Counted from the first letter of the stretch, positions 21,791 through 33,344 are shown. The stretch: 64,000 nt of DNA from Monodelphis domestica (GCF_027887165.1 NC_077232.1:8346001-8410000), one strand, 5' to 3'. Translations and numbers: made by a program. Notes: generated by a model from the letters alone, not told the origin.

Positions 21791-21993
21791 AATTAGGAGA
21801 ATTTGGACTCTTTACAGTAAAAATAAAAGGAACAATGTTAACTTTAAAACTCCTGAGTACTAGACAGTTTGCTACTTAGTAAAACCTGAAGTCTCAACTT
21901 CCTCCCACCCAATCTTCTGGGATTATTTCTTCCCATGCCTACCCAAAGGCTAAATCACAGTTCTCATTGCTAGAAAGATTAAAATTCTCTGGT

Positions 21994-22115
21994 CTCAGAC
22001 ACTTCCGAGTTCTGTGACCTTGGACAAGTCACTTAACTCCCATTGCCTAGCCTTTATCACTCTTCTGCCTTGGGAGCAATACTTAGTACTGATTCATAGC
22101 AGAAGTTAAGATTTA
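21994..22115 (+). repeat. SINE (family 1), partial
   Basis: Only the middle and right parts are present (GACAAGTCACTTAACTCCCA and the following CATTGCCTAGCC), diverged. Confidence 0.75.
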
Positions 22116-23377
22116 TTTTTCTTTTTTTTCCAAGTACAAAAATATAACACTATGCATGTTCCCAAAAAGTGACTGAAAAAAGCTGGGGATGCCTAGAGTT
22201 CCATCTGGTGTTTAATTCAGATATTGTATTCTGAACTAATTCAAAGCTCTTGGCTAGATTTTGCCCATGCGATCGTACACACACGTCAATAATTCAAGTT
22301 AATGTCACATCACAGGCAATGTCTTCCATGCCTGTTATTGTTATTGGCGCGTATTATCTCTTGTGGCTATGTTTATCTTAGAAGAATTATTTCTCAATGT
22401 TTCTGATTGTGGAGATGAATAGATCCTGTATTTTTCTGGAAAAATGTTGAAAACTCCTGGGTGTCCGTGTGCGGAATGGGCCTGTCAGAGCGATTTTCAT
22501 CCAGGAGAGTTTGGTTTTCATCTTTTTGTCTCTGTGTCCCCAGAGGCTCGTTCAAGGCAGGCACATAGTGGGTGAGAATCTAATTGTATGAAACCCCAAA
22601 TTTCCCCTCATCCCATTGGAACTTAGCTTCGAGAAACCCCCAGACTGATCCTTGTCCCACACTCAGCCCTAAAACATCAAGCGCCCATTTACACTTGCTA
22701 TAAAACTTTTTTTTTGTTTCCCTTCTAATCTCGGCTACGTTGGTTTTCTTTTTGCAAAACCCCTTTTAGTTTCATGTAGTTCAAGTCCTCTATTTGAATT
22801 TTTACAGTCCTGGACAGGAGTGGCAGCTGCAGTCAAATCACGAGTAGCTTTTTGGTCTTCTTAGTTCCTCTTATTGTATTTAGACCTCCCAGGCACCTTC
22901 TCCTCGCCCTACAACCTTTCTCATCCCTGTACATAACCTTTGTCCTTCCCTTCATATATTCCCCGAGTTGCCTCATATATATTTATAAATTAAAACTTGG
23001 GGTTATAGACATTTAACCCCAACTTTTGTCATTCCATGGAAATTCCTATTATTGGTGTTTTAGACAAGCTGCCCGAGCCTCAGAGCTCGGTGGTGTGTGT
23101 CGGCTCAGCCCCCTTCATTCTGGCTGTTTGATTGTTTCACCGCGATGGGGTTAAATCATATCAGTCCAGAGCCCGGAATGGCCTTGAAACAAAAGACTAT
23201 TCAAGTCCTAGTCAAACCTGTGGGCAAAGACTCTGGCTCCTCCTGCTTGGTCAGTGACTGAAACCCACATGCTCAAGGTTGGAGCGCCACCTGGTGGCCA
23301 ATGAGGAGGCCACAAGCCAGTTGGCTCTTCCCAAGGCCCATCCTTTAGTTCGGACAACCTTGGAGCCCCTCACAGAG
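22116..23377. other. mostly repeat-free stretch with a CTCF-like motif
   Basis: This is one of the few stretches in the left half without an obvious repeat, and it keeps scattered CpGs. I see no exon with splice sites. A strong CTCF-like motif lies at 23282-23300, just before the GA tract. Confidence 0.45.
23282..23300 (-). promoter_or_regulatory. CTCF-like binding motif
   Basis: On the minus strand the sequence reads TGGCCACCAGGTGGCGCTC. It matches the known vertebrate CTCF core (CCACCAGGGGGCGC) with one difference. Occupancy in cells is not shown by sequence. Confidence 0.6.
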
Positions 23378-23794
23378 GTTTGAGAGAGACAGAGGAGAGA
23401 AAGAGAGAGAAGGGGGAGATGGAGAGAGAGGGAGAGAGGGAGGGAGGGAGGGAGGAAGAAATAGAGGAAGAAGAGAGAGAGAAAAATTGAGAGACAGAGA
23501 CAGAGAGAGACACAGAAAGAGAGAGAGAGATTGAGAGACAGACAGAGAGAGAGAGACAGAAAGAGATATTGAGAGACAGAGAGAGGGAGAGAGAGAGAGG
23601 GAGGGAGGGAGAGGGAGGGAGGGAGGGAGAGACGGAGAGAGGGAGACAGAGAGGGAGACAGAGAGAAAGAGATGCAGAGAGAGAGAGATTGAGAGAGACA
23701 CAGAGAGAGGAAGAGACAGAGACAGAGAGAGGGGGAGAGAGGGGGGGGGAGAGAGGAAGAGAGACAGAGAGAGAGGGAGAGAGACAGAGAGAGA

Positions 23795-23842
<48 letters not shown>
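23378..23842 (+). repeat. GA-rich polypurine tract
   Basis: About 460 bp consist nearly entirely of G and A, as GAGA runs with interspersed CAGA and GGGA units and a pure (GA) run at the end (about 23798-23840). Several frames stay open on both strands only because of the composition. Confidence 0.95.
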
Positions 23843-23843
<1 letters not shown>

Positions 23844-23884
23844 ATAGTTCAGAGTTTGGGAATCTGAGCAGAAACTTTCTCCTT

Positions 23885-24150
23885 GTAATTTTCCCAATTA
23901 CATATAGAAATAATTTTCAACATTTATTTTTTCATATTTTGTGATCCAAACTCTCTCTCTCCCTCCTTGAGATGACAAACAATCTGATAGAGGTTATTGT
24001 GCTCTCCTGCAATATATATTTCCATATTCATTATGTTAGAGAAGAAGAAAGATAAGAAACATACAAGGACAAACTCATAAAGGAAATAAAGTGAAAAATA
24101 GTCTGCTTCCATCTACATTCAGACTCCATCAGGCAAGATAGAAACTAAAA
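23885..24150 (-). repeat. dispersed repeat relic, same family as 8783-9086
   Basis: CCCAATTACATATAGAAATA, TTTTCAACATTTATTTTTTC and ATATATTTCCATATTCATTA resemble the insertion at 8783-9086. It is old and has no clear ends. Confidence 0.55.
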
Positions 24151-24999
24151 ATGGGTGCAGCCCCCTGCCTGGCCTCAGCAAAGTACCTGGGGGGGGGGGG
24201 GGGTAATTGCCACATTTGTCCAGAAACATCTCAGAGAGCCTAGGAAGAAGTAGGTTGGGTTTCCCAAAGCTGGCACCAGGGAATCAGGCTCCATGGGCAT
24301 CATTTGACCTTTTTTTATCTCAAATAGCTTCTTCAGGTTATAACACTGAAATTCCAGGGATCAGCCCAAATTTGCATTCCATCCCAATTGGAGTCCCACT
24401 GAAATGTCCCTCATTGATAGGGCTGCAAAGGCCCTTATACAATTGGAGGGGGGGGGGGGTGACTGTGGCCCAGTCATTTCCATAAAGTCATTCAAAACTG
24501 AACAAAGCTTTCCCCATTCACAGGCAAATAAGCTCCCTTCCTGCTGCCCTGGGCCCCCAGGAAGGTAATTAGGCAAGTCATTTCATTAGCAATACAAAGA
24601 CATAAAAGCCAAGCCAACCCTTCTCTTTCTAAAGTGTTTCTTTTTGTTGTTGTTTTTTAATGCCGTGGAATTTTGGCCTTTGGCCTACTAGGAAAGTAAA
24701 TTGAGTTCTGAGGAAATCCCTTCAAAGAACTGGGAAGCAGCCAAGATAACCTGGCAGGGGGGCTCTGAGACCACTCAGCTGCTGGGCCAGAAAGGCAGTG
24801 TACCCCAGTTATCCTCCCCAAGGCAAGTACATAGACTCTTTCCCATGAGCTCACACAGTTTACTTTCTCTTCTCCCTAGAGTGGAAGGCTCCTCCCCAGC
24901 TCTAAAGGCACCAGCAGAATCAGGAAAGCCAACCCAGTTTTCCCCTTCCCCTATGGGTCCATCCATGTCAATGAGATCACTCTCTTCTGTTTCACTGGG
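24151..24999. other. non-coding stretch, nothing recognised
   Basis: Two poly(G) runs (about 24190-24203 and 24449-24460) stand out. Overlapping open frames of 60-100 codons on both strands have no domain or splice context. Confidence 0.4.
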
Positions 25000-25063
25000 C
25001 AGCTAGCTAAGGAAGTGGATCCAGAGCTCCTCCCAAGTTCAAATCTGGTCTCAGAAGCTTCCT

Positions 25064-25114
<51 letters not shown>

Positions 25115-25235
25115 CAGGTTACTTAACCCTGTTTGCCTCAGTTTCCTCATCTATAAAATGAGCTGAAGAAGGAAATGGCAAACCACTCTAAGGGAATTTG
25201 CCAAGAAAATCCCAAATGGGGTCCCAAAAAAATCT
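25000..25235 (+). repeat. SINE (family 2) with TG microsatellite
   Basis: A family 2 SINE whose TGTGTGACC-type stretch has grown into a (TG)n run at 25069-25112. The body continues with CAGTTTCCTCATCTATAAAA and GAAGGAAATGGCAAACCACT. Confidence 0.85.
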
Positions 25236-25639
25236 AATGCTACTCAACAAAGTGCTATGCCAATCCTCATAACTATACCAGTTGTTCTAAGAGCGGCCTG
25301 ACTGGCAGCTCTCCTGGTACTTCAAGTCCAAGGGGGAGGGGGGGGGGAATGAGACACCTGGGGGTGGTTCAACCGTTTTTGGTTTTTTTTGAGATTTACT
25401 TCCCAGGATGCAGTAATCAACAAAGATAAGCACCAAGGACACCTCTGCTGACTCAGCTCATTAGAATGAATTCCCTATTGTTCTCTCCCAGCCAAGCATC
25501 CCAGAGCATCTTGTACCTACCTATTTTGTTCTCGGGTGAGAGAAAAGACATGTCAACCACTGGAGCTTTGAATCCTGAGCCATTCAAGCCATTCATCATA
25601 ATAATAATAGTTAACCTATTACTGTTTGGCAATAATAAT
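25236..25639. other. non-coding stretch, nothing recognised
   Basis: I see no gene or clear repeat in this part, apart from a short G-run near 25330. Confidence 0.35.
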
Positions 25640-25880
25640 AACTAGCCTTTAAATTGTGCCTTCTATGTGCCAGGCACCGGGCTAAGCATTTTACAGTGAT
25701 CTCAACTGATTCTCATAATATAAAAGGTACATACTTTTAGTATCCCCATTTTATGGATGAGGAAATTGAGTCAGACAGTGGTTAAATGACTTGCCACACA
25801 ATTAGAAAGTAACTCATGTTGGGTTTGAACTTCAGGCTTCCTAATTTCAGAACTGGTGCTCTAGCTACTGTACCACCTAC
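25640..25880 (+). repeat. MIR-type SINE relic
   Basis: CTATGTGCCAGGCACCGGGC, CCCCATTTTATGGATGAGGA and AACTGGTGCTCTAGCTACTG are MIR wording. Confidence 0.8.
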
Positions 25881-26045
25881 CTGCCATTTCCCAAAGATGA
25901 TTTTAATACCTTTTAAGAGAAAACTAACCCATCATGCATGGAAGAAGGAAGTGGCTCTTGTTCCCACTACAATTAGCAGCAATCACAGTAATCCCGGGCC
26001 ATAGACATGGAGACTCTGAGAAATAACATTAGAAGAATCACCCCC

Positions 26046-26594
26046 TGATGGAATACTATTGTGCTCAGAGGAATAATAAAGTGGAGGAATTCCATGTGAA
26101 CTGGACTGACCTCCAGGAACTGATGCAGAGTGAAAGGAGCAGAACCAGGAGAACAATGTATACAGAGACGGATACATTGGAGCACAATCAGATGTAATTG
26201 ACTTCTTGACTAACAGCCATGCAATGACCCAGGACAATCCTGAGGGACTTATAAGAAAGAAGCTCTCCACATCCAGAGAAAGAACTGTGAGAGCAGAAAC
26301 ACAGAAGAAAAACAACTGCTTGATCACATGGGTCATGGGGATATGAATGGGGACATAGACTCTAAAGATCTTCCTAGTGCAAATATTAATAATATGGAAA
26401 TAGGTCTTGATCAATGACATATGTAAAACCCAGTAGAATTACCTATCAGCTGGGAGTGGGGAGGAGGGGAGGGAAAGAACATGATTCATGGAACCGTGGA
26501 AAAATATTCTAAATTAGTTAACTAAGTAAAAATTTTCAATCCCCCCAAAAAGAAGAAAGAAATGTAGCAGTATGTAAAAAAAAAAAAAAGAAGA
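26046..26594 (+). mobile_element. LINE-1 3' end (5'-truncated)
   Basis: It begins within the ORF2 C-terminus (TGGAATACTATTGTGCTCAG) and runs through the 3' UTR to a poly(A) tail at 26575-26590. A perfect 15-bp duplication, AGAAGAATCACCCCC, flanks it at 26031-26045 and 26595-26609. Confidence 0.93.
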
Positions 26595-26699
26595 AGAAGA
26601 ATCACCCCCAACCTCTTGGAGTTACCTAGAACTCTGGGGAGGGGGTGGGCGGGGTAGGAGTGGGGAATGTAACTGAGTTCTGAGGAACCAGTTAAAGAT

Positions 26700-26792
26700 A
26701 GGGTTTAAAGAGTAGTTCCAAGATGCATAGGAAATATGGGAGATCCTGGGTTCAAATTTGGCCTCAAACACTTCCTAGCTGGGTGACGCTGG
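26700..26792 (+). repeat. SINE (family 1), left part, split
   Basis: A diverged SINE (CTGGGTTCAAATTTGGCCTC) stops at GACGCTGG and resumes at 27954 with CTGAGTAAATGACTTACC. Confidence 0.8.
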
Positions 26793-27953
26793 TGTGAATC
26801 TTGAAATTTCTCAGACTTGTGAATGTTAAAAATTTCCCCATTGGGGAATTCTCCATTGGAACAATTCCCTACTGGGAACATTCCCCATTTGGACAGTGAG
26901 AACTCTACTTAGATTAGAAATGGGAAGACCTCTACTCCACCCGTACTTAAGACTGCTTTAGGGGAGAAAACTCCTTGCTGAACAATGAAAAATACTTACA
27001 CCCATACTTATAATGAGGCAAAAAGTTCTTTAAGCCATGCCTATTTTTAGAATTAATACAAATAGGGTGCTAAGTACCTATAAAGGTCAGGCAACTTGTG
27101 AATTTACAAGGAGCAAAGAGGTGAAAACTTATTCAGAAGTTTTTTCTGGTTCAAATTTACTAAAAGGATTAGTCAACTCAGCTGTGTTTTTTCTGGTTCA
27201 AACTTACTAAAGGGATTAGTTGACTCAGCTGTGAATTCAGATGGGCTGTCCTTTGGAAAGCATCTACTGTGATTGGTAGATGGAAGAACTTAGGGGAGGT
27301 GACATAGGAGAAAACCCCCTATATAAGAAAAAGGAATCTCTTGAGAAAGAGATCTTATGGAGATCTCTTGAGAAGGAAAAGCTCTTGAGAGACAGGCTCT
27401 AAGGAGGGTCTCTTGAGAAGAATCTCTTGAAGGACAATCTCTAAGGAGGTCTCTCAAGGGAGGCTGACTCTGGCTGGAACTCCCTCTGGGGAAACTCTGT
27501 CCCCTAGAATCCTCACTTGAACAGATCTTATGGTGAGTGATTAGGACTGACTGATCTTTTCTTTTAGGACTTAGGCCTGGGTTGGCCAGGGCTGCCTGGG
27601 CCAGTCTATCCTTTTCTCATTATTTCCCTTTTTCTCTCTCTCTCTCTTTCTTTAATTCCTCATTGTGTTACTAATTAAAGTCTCTATAAAACCCAGTTGA
27701 TTTGGGTATATTCATAATTGGGAATATTTCCCTGGCGACCACCTTATATTTGATTTAAAACAAGACACTGTGGTGAAAACATATTTTCTGCGGTCACAAA
27801 TTTACTCACCCACTCTTATATCTACTACAATTTAGGCCTTCCACTATTTTAATCACTACAGTTTATGAACCAACCATTTTAATTATTACAGTTTACGGCA
27901 TTAACTCTTTTAACTGCCACAGTTTATGGCAGACAACTATTTTAAATATAACA
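26793..27953 (+). mobile_element. solo LTR splitting a SINE
   Basis: An LTR of about 1160 bp starts TGTGAATCTTG and ends ATAACA. It has a TATA box CCTATATAAG (27319-27328) and a poly(A)-type AATTAAAG near 27675. The 4-bp duplication has one difference (CTGG at 26789-26792, CTGA at 27954-27957). Both sides continue the same SINE, which confirms the borders. CTCTTGAGAA-type units recur at 27339-27440. Confidence 0.88.
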
Positions 27954-28050
27954 CTGAGTAAATGACTTACCCCCCCCATTGCCTAGCCCTTCCCACTCTT
28001 CTGCCTTGGAACTAATAAACAGTTTTGATTCTAAGACAAATGTGTGGGTT
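27954..28050 (+). repeat. SINE (family 1), right part, split
   Basis: CATTGCCTAGCCCTTCCCAC and CTGCCTTGGAACTAATAAAC continue the SINE begun at 26700. Confidence 0.8.
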
Positions 28051-28069
28051 TGTTTGGTTTTTTAAGAAT

Positions 28070-28820
28070 AAGTAGGGAGATAATTATAAAAGAAAGCAAG
28101 TCCTGAAATGAAGAGGAAGGGTTGGAAAAGCCATCTCCTAGAAGGTGGAATTTTAGTTGGAATTTAAAGGAGGCCTGTGGTTGGACCTGAAAAGGGAGAG
28201 TGTTCCTGGCATGGGAGGTGGCCAGAGAGAATGCCTGAAGGGTCTTATTTATGGAATAGCCGAGAGGCCAGTGTCACTGGACCAAAGAATACACGATGGA
28301 AGTGAGGAATAAAAAGGCCAGAAAAGCAGAAAGGGGCCGGTTTATGAAGGACTTGGAGTGTCATTGGAGCCTGTTGTATTTGATCCTGGAGGCAACGGGA
28401 AGCCTAGGGGATTTGTGGATCAGTGGGATGGCATGATTGGACCTGAATTTAGGAAAATCACTTTGAAGGATGGATTGGAGTGGGAAGAGACTTGTGTCAG
28501 GCAGATCCACATGCAGATATTGCATAGGGCGATGGGGGTCTCTACCAGAAGGGGGCATGCACACAAGATGTTAGGAGGTTATGAAGGATCAGCCTTGGCA
28601 ACAGATCAGCTATAAGGTTGCTGTGTAGCCAGGAGTCAAGGTTAGGAACCTAAGGAATAGGAGGGGGGATGCCCACTAGCAATAGAGAAGACAGGACAGG
28701 AGAGGGTTTCAGGAGGAAGCCCACGAGTTCTCTTTTGGACACAGTGAGTTTTGAATGTCTGCTAGACAATGGCGTCTAGAGGAAGGTTCCCGGGGCCTGG
28801 GGAGTCCCTGTGGAGGGGTC
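28070..28820 (+). repeat. L2-type LINE 3' region relic
   Basis: AGGCCAGTGTCACTGGACCA, ATTTGATCCTGGAGGCAACG and TAGGAAAATCACTTTGAAGG match wording that recurs in the window at 34612-35095 and 41690-42015. It is an old LINE relic of the abundant L2 type. The short open frame at 28358-28615 is a chance reading. Confidence 0.65.
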
Positions 28821-29679
28821 ACGGGAAGGCATGGACATGTCACACAGAGGTAAAAGAATGAATGGAGTCACACCCAGTTCCTGACTGTCTGGAAGCCTCC
28901 AAAGACAGCAGATGGGAAAATGATATGAAGAACAATTCCTTTGGTGGTCTGTAAAACCACAGCTGAAGACATTGTCCATGTTGTTGTTCAGTGTCTCTTA
29001 TGTAAGAGTCTGTGGGATAAATTCCTGCAAGATGTTAGTTCCAGGAAAAAGTGAGTCTCTCTAGACCAAATCATGTGCTTCCCTCAACTTAACAGTGCAC
29101 AGTGGAACCCGGGATGCTTGTTTCCTACCCCGTGGGGGCCTCTCAGAAACCCAGAACCCAGCTGTGCTAACTAACTCATCCGGGTTTTGATGTGTTTCTC
29201 TGCCAGGTATCTGGTTTCCATCTGGCTTCTCTCTCCTTGTCTTTCAGAGAGGTTTAAGCTCTGCAAACTGCATCAAATCCATTCTGAAAGCAGCTGGGGC
29301 AGAAACCCACCACTGAGCCTTAAAACTGGGAGGTCCAGGAGCCAAAGGAAGGAAAACTGGGCAAGGAGCTCTTCCAGGCTCCTTTTGGCTGATGATCTAT
29401 GTGATAGTCACCAAGTTCTTTAGAGATATGTGAAGTTTTGTGTTGATGGGGAAGCCAGCAAGCAGACTCTGAGAAGAACCCAATAGGATAAGGTAGAGAT
29501 GTAATCCAAGCCCCAACATGGTGAAGCACTTCTGCCTCTAGAAATGAAGGCCCTTCCAATTTAGAGGAAGCCTCCTGATGAGAATTGATGTCAGAGTCAG
29601 AGGATCTTAGCTGGGCTCCTAGCCTCTGGGACCCATTTCCTTACCTATAAAAGGAAGGAGTTAGACTAGATGACTCTTC
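28821..29679. other. non-coding stretch, nothing recognised
   Basis: Open frames of 70-80 codons occur on both strands, without domains, splice sites or codon signal that I can see. Confidence 0.35.
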
Positions 29680-29830
29680 TAAAACCCTTACATTCCATTA
29701 GAATCAATATTGATTTTAAAGCTGAAGACCAATAAGGGTGGGGATTAAATGATTCACCCAGGGTCACCCAGCTAAGAGGTATCTGAGGCCAGATTTGAAC
29801 CCAGGATCTCTGAGCCACCCAGCTGCCTCT
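29680..29830 (-). repeat. SINE (family 1) relic, minus strand
   Basis: AAACCCTTACATTCCATTAG, GATTTGAACCCAGGATCTC and CCACCCAGCTGCC show an old minus-strand copy with internal loss. Confidence 0.75.
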
Positions 29831-29989
29831 GGACTAGATGACTTTGATGGTGACTTCCAAATACAAAGCTAAGATCCTAAAAGGGACAGGAGGGACCTTA
29901 GGTGACATCCAGGCACCCCTCTCATTTTACAAGTAAGAAAACTGAAATCCAGAGAGGCTGAGTTACTTCCCCAAAGTCACAAAAGTCAA

Positions 29990-30295
29990 GAATCATTTAT
30001 GAAATACCTGCTGTGTGCCAGGCACTGTGCTAAGTACTGGGAATACAAAGAGAGGCAGAAGACAGTCCCTGCCCTCCAGGAGCTCCCAGTCTATTGGGGA
30101 GACAATAGGCAAACAGCTCTGTTCTGTGTATGTGTATGAGATGTATGGGGTAAACTGGAGACTATTTCTGAGGGAAAGCATGAGCACTGAGAAGGACCAG
30201 AAAAAGCTTCTTGCAGAGGTGGGATTTGAGCTGAGAATTAAAGGAAGCCAGGAGGTGGCCAAAAGGAGGCGAAAGAATTCCAGAGTAATGAACAG
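29990..30295 (+). repeat. L2-type LINE relic
   Basis: CTGTGTGCCAGGCACTGTGC, CCCTGCCCTCCAGGAGCTCC and GGTGGGATTTGAGCTGAGAA are L2-type wording. It runs directly into a GGAA microsatellite. Confidence 0.65.
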
Positions 30296-30394
30296 GGAAG
30301 GAAGGAAGGAAGGAAGGAAGGAAGGAAGGAAGGAAGGAAGGAAGGAAGGAAGGAAGGAAGGAAGGAAGGAAGGAAGGAAGGAAGGAAGGAAGGA
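30296..30394 (+). repeat. (GGAA)n microsatellite
   Basis: About 24 almost perfect GGAA units follow the L2 relic, whose text (GATGG/GAAGT-like) seems to resume after it. The repeat keeps all frames open; no protein is implied. Confidence 0.97.
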
Positions 30395-30911
30395 AAAAAT
30401 GCACAGAGAAAGGGGAAGACTCTGCTTTTAAATCTGATCATCACTCTAAACCAGACTTTATTCTCCTCCATCTCCTCTATTATCCTCCTATATCGTATAA
30501 TATATTTTCCAGACAACATTAGAGTAGAAGTTGAGGATTACACCAAGGGTACAGGCTTGGGGGACAAGAAAGATGGAATCCTTAGCAGTAATAGGAAAGA
30601 TAAGAAGAGGGGAAAGTTTGAAGTTTAGAATAATCCAGCTGTGAGAGAACTTTCAGATTAAGGCTATTTCAGGAATTTTGGGAGGTAGAAGGAGGTGGTT
30701 TCCTGGGTGATCCCAAATTTTCTAATTCAACTCAATTGCACATCTATTGAGCTGTTGAGTGCTGGCACCCTGGAAGTGTCCAGAAACTTGAGAAAAGAAC
30801 GTTTATAAAATAATCCAGGCCTCCAGGGCGGGTCCTAGGTTTTTGGACCTAGACAAGCTACATAGAGACTTTAAAAATGCTTGGTATATTTATCAACAGA
30901 AGAGAGAAGAG

Positions 30912-31112
30912 GGGGCAGCTGGGTAGCTCAGTGGATTGAGATCCAGGCCTAGAGACGGGAGGTCCTAGGTTCAAATCTGGCCTCAGACACTTCCCAGCTG
31001 GGTGACCCTGGGCAAGTCACTTGACCCCCATTGCCTAGCCCTTACCACTCTTCTGCCTTGGGACCCATACACAGTATTGACTCCAAGATGGAAGGTAAGG
31101 GTTTAAAAAAAA
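30912..31112 (+). repeat. SINE (family 1)
   Basis: A full-length copy with GGGGGCAGCTGGGTAGCTCA and GGAAGGTAAGGGTTTAAAA. A GAA-rich tail (31110-31141) repeats the AGAAGAGAGAAGA target sequence seen before the insert. Confidence 0.92.
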
Positions 31113-31215
31113 GAAGAAGAAGAAGAAGAAGAGAGAAGAAAAGGATCTATAATCTGGGCAGGCAACTTAAAAAAAAAAGAAAAAAACAGAAAAGTAACAA
31201 ATCAAGAAGGACCCA

Positions 31216-31415
31216 CTGGGGCTGCTAGCTTGCTCAATGGTTAGAGTACCAGACTGGAGATAAGATGTCTTGGGTTCAGTTCTCAACTCAAACACTTCCA
31301 GGCTATGTGACCCTGGGCAAGTCACTTGACCCCACTTGCCTACCCCTTACCATTTTTCTGCTCTAGGTCTGATATTTAGTATTGATTCTAAGATTGAAGG
31401 TAAAGATTAAAAAAG
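31216..31415 (+). repeat. SINE (family 1), diverged
   Basis: GGGGCTGCTAGCTTGCTCAA at the head and TGACCCTGGGCAAGTCACTT in the body; clearly older than the copy at 30912. Confidence 0.8.
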
Positions 31416-31544
31416 AAGAAGAAGCGGCATCCCCCACCCCTTCCCCCAAAAGTACAAATAGACAGTAAATAAGCTATAAAATTGAAAACAAAACAAAAGA
31501 TCAGATTATTGAAAAACTAAGATGTTAAAACAATTACTAGACGC

Positions 31545-31625
31545 TTGTCTACAGTGGCTAGAATGCTGGTCCTGGAGTCGGGAAGACTCATTTTCCCAAG
31601 TTCAAATCTAGCCTCGGTCATCACT
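31545..31625 (+). repeat. SINE head fragment
   Basis: CTGGTCCTGGAGTCGGGAAG and CCCAAGTTCAAATCTAGCCT are the head of a family 2 SINE; the body is missing. Confidence 0.6.
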
Positions 31626-31644
31626 ATTATTTAATATAAAATCT

Positions 31645-32015
31645 TTCCACTCCGGTCACACGGCTGTTCCGAAGAGGCCCCGGGGGTTCTCATGGCCTGC
31701 AAACTGGGCATGAGTCAACAGCAGGATGAGGCCAAGAGAGTGAGTGCAATCTTGGGCTCTGCGCAGAGGTGTGGCTTCCAGGAAAGGAGAAAGCGTCGTC
31801 CCAGATCTCAGCTGGTTCCGTTGTGGGCCACGTGGTTTAAGGACATTAAGAGCAGCAGGAGAGGCCAGGCTTTACCAGGGAGGAGCCCCTGCGGATGGGG
31901 CAGGAGTCACATGGAAGATGCACGGCTAGTGCTCCAGCCCCCACGGCAGGGCATCTCCTCAATACCAATCCTGTTACAACGAGCAAGGCCCTATGCCGCT
32001 GACAGCTCCCGGTGA
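31645..32015. other. GC-rich segment of unknown origin
   Basis: About 370 bp are GC-rich with several CpGs in an AT-rich, repeat-dominated neighbourhood. A 107-codon open frame (31692-32015, plus) and a shorter overlapping one exist. I recognise no domain, and there is no splice or poly(A) context. It could be a decayed processed pseudogene or part of an unlisted repeat. Confidence 0.4.
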
Positions 32016-32159
32016 CTGGTGCTTCAGCATCATTTAACCAGTTAATGTCAATTAGCCTTTACAAGGGATATTCCCTGAGAAAATAGAGCAAGAACAGAAG
32101 ATATAAAAGTCTTCTGCATCCCCCCACCAAAGGGATCCTCTCCTCTAAAACACTTGACC

Positions 32160-32360
32160 TGGAGGTAGCTGGGGAGCTCAGTGGATAGAGAACCAGACCT
32201 AGAGATGGGAGGTCCTGGGTTCAAATCTGACCTCAGACACTTCCCAGCTATGTGACCCTGGGCAAGTCATTTCACCCCCATTGCCTAGCCCTTACTGCTC
32301 TTCTACCTTGGAAACCATACACAGTATTGATTCTAAGATGGAAGGAAGGGCTAAAAAAAT
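32160..32360 (+). repeat. SINE (family 1)
   Basis: GGAGGTAGCTGGGGAGCTCA at the head, GATTCTAAGATGGAAGGAAG at the end. Confidence 0.9.
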
Positions 32361-33344
32361 AACAAATAAATCACTTGGTCCCTAGAGAGAATGGGTTCAG
32401 ACTTAAAACCATTCCAATAAAGCATTCTCCCCACCAAGTTCACTTCTACGGGCTCCCTAGCAGATGGCTCAGTTTCTCTCTCCCTCCGACTACCTTTGGT
32501 CCACTCTTTGGCTGCATCAAGCAGGGCTACTGATTCCAGCACCCACATCTTTTCGAGTCCCCCCAAAATCACCTAGACCAGAGCCAGGACTGGACCAAAA
32601 GGAAGAAAGAACAGAAGGCCACATGCATTAGACATGTGGTTTGGCCCCCAGCACACGGAGGCTACCCCATGTGCACGGCCACGTAACAACAGAAGAATCC
32701 AAGGGGAGAAGGAGAACACCAACAACTGGGAGACCCAGGAAAGGTCTCCCACAGGCCTTCAAGGAAAGCTCTTCTAAGAAATAGAAGCAAAGTAAGGCTG
32801 CCCATCAGGCATGGGGGACTGATGGACCGCCAAGGCCATGGAATTGCTGGTAGGTCAGCTTGACTGCAGAGGGACTGGTGATTTTATTACTAGAAGGAAA
32901 CTACAGGAGGAAATACTTCTACCTATGCAAGTCAGCACCTTCCTTGCAATTTGTAACCTTAGAGGTTCCAACTGGGCAAATGACTTGGCCAAGGTCACGC
33001 AGCCAAAATATGTTAGAGGCTGGGCCTGAATCCAGGCTTCCATTTCAAGGCCACCTCTAGTCATTACAACAGAGACATCAGACACAGGACTGATGGCTGC
33101 AAGTGGCCCACAACACTCCCAGGTACAGCCAAATCAGATTCAATCGCAAGTAGGAAATATTGAGCAAATAAATAAAGATAAAATAAAACAGATTATATTT
33201 CATTCTAAAACTGTTGCTGTGTGGCCTGCGGGGGTCCTCTGGAATGGTTTAGCAGCCCCCCATTTCCATCAAAGTTTGGTAGCACTGGACTACATCAAAG
33301 CTACCTCTCCCTCTGGAGAGGATGTGAAGGGAATAATATGAAAT
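32361..33344. other. non-coding stretch, one MIR-like part
   Basis: 32950-33060 has MIR-like wording (AAGGTCACGCAGCCAAAATA). The rest shows no gene; open frames of 60-82 codons have no domain. Confidence 0.4.

Noticed and set aside
23345-23897. Open frames of 90-175 codons in Ser-Leu or Glu-Arg repeats
   Set aside because: Composition artefact of the GA tract.
30015-30519. Open frames across the GGAA microsatellite
   Set aside because: The frames are kept open by the repeat; the flanks are an L2 relic.
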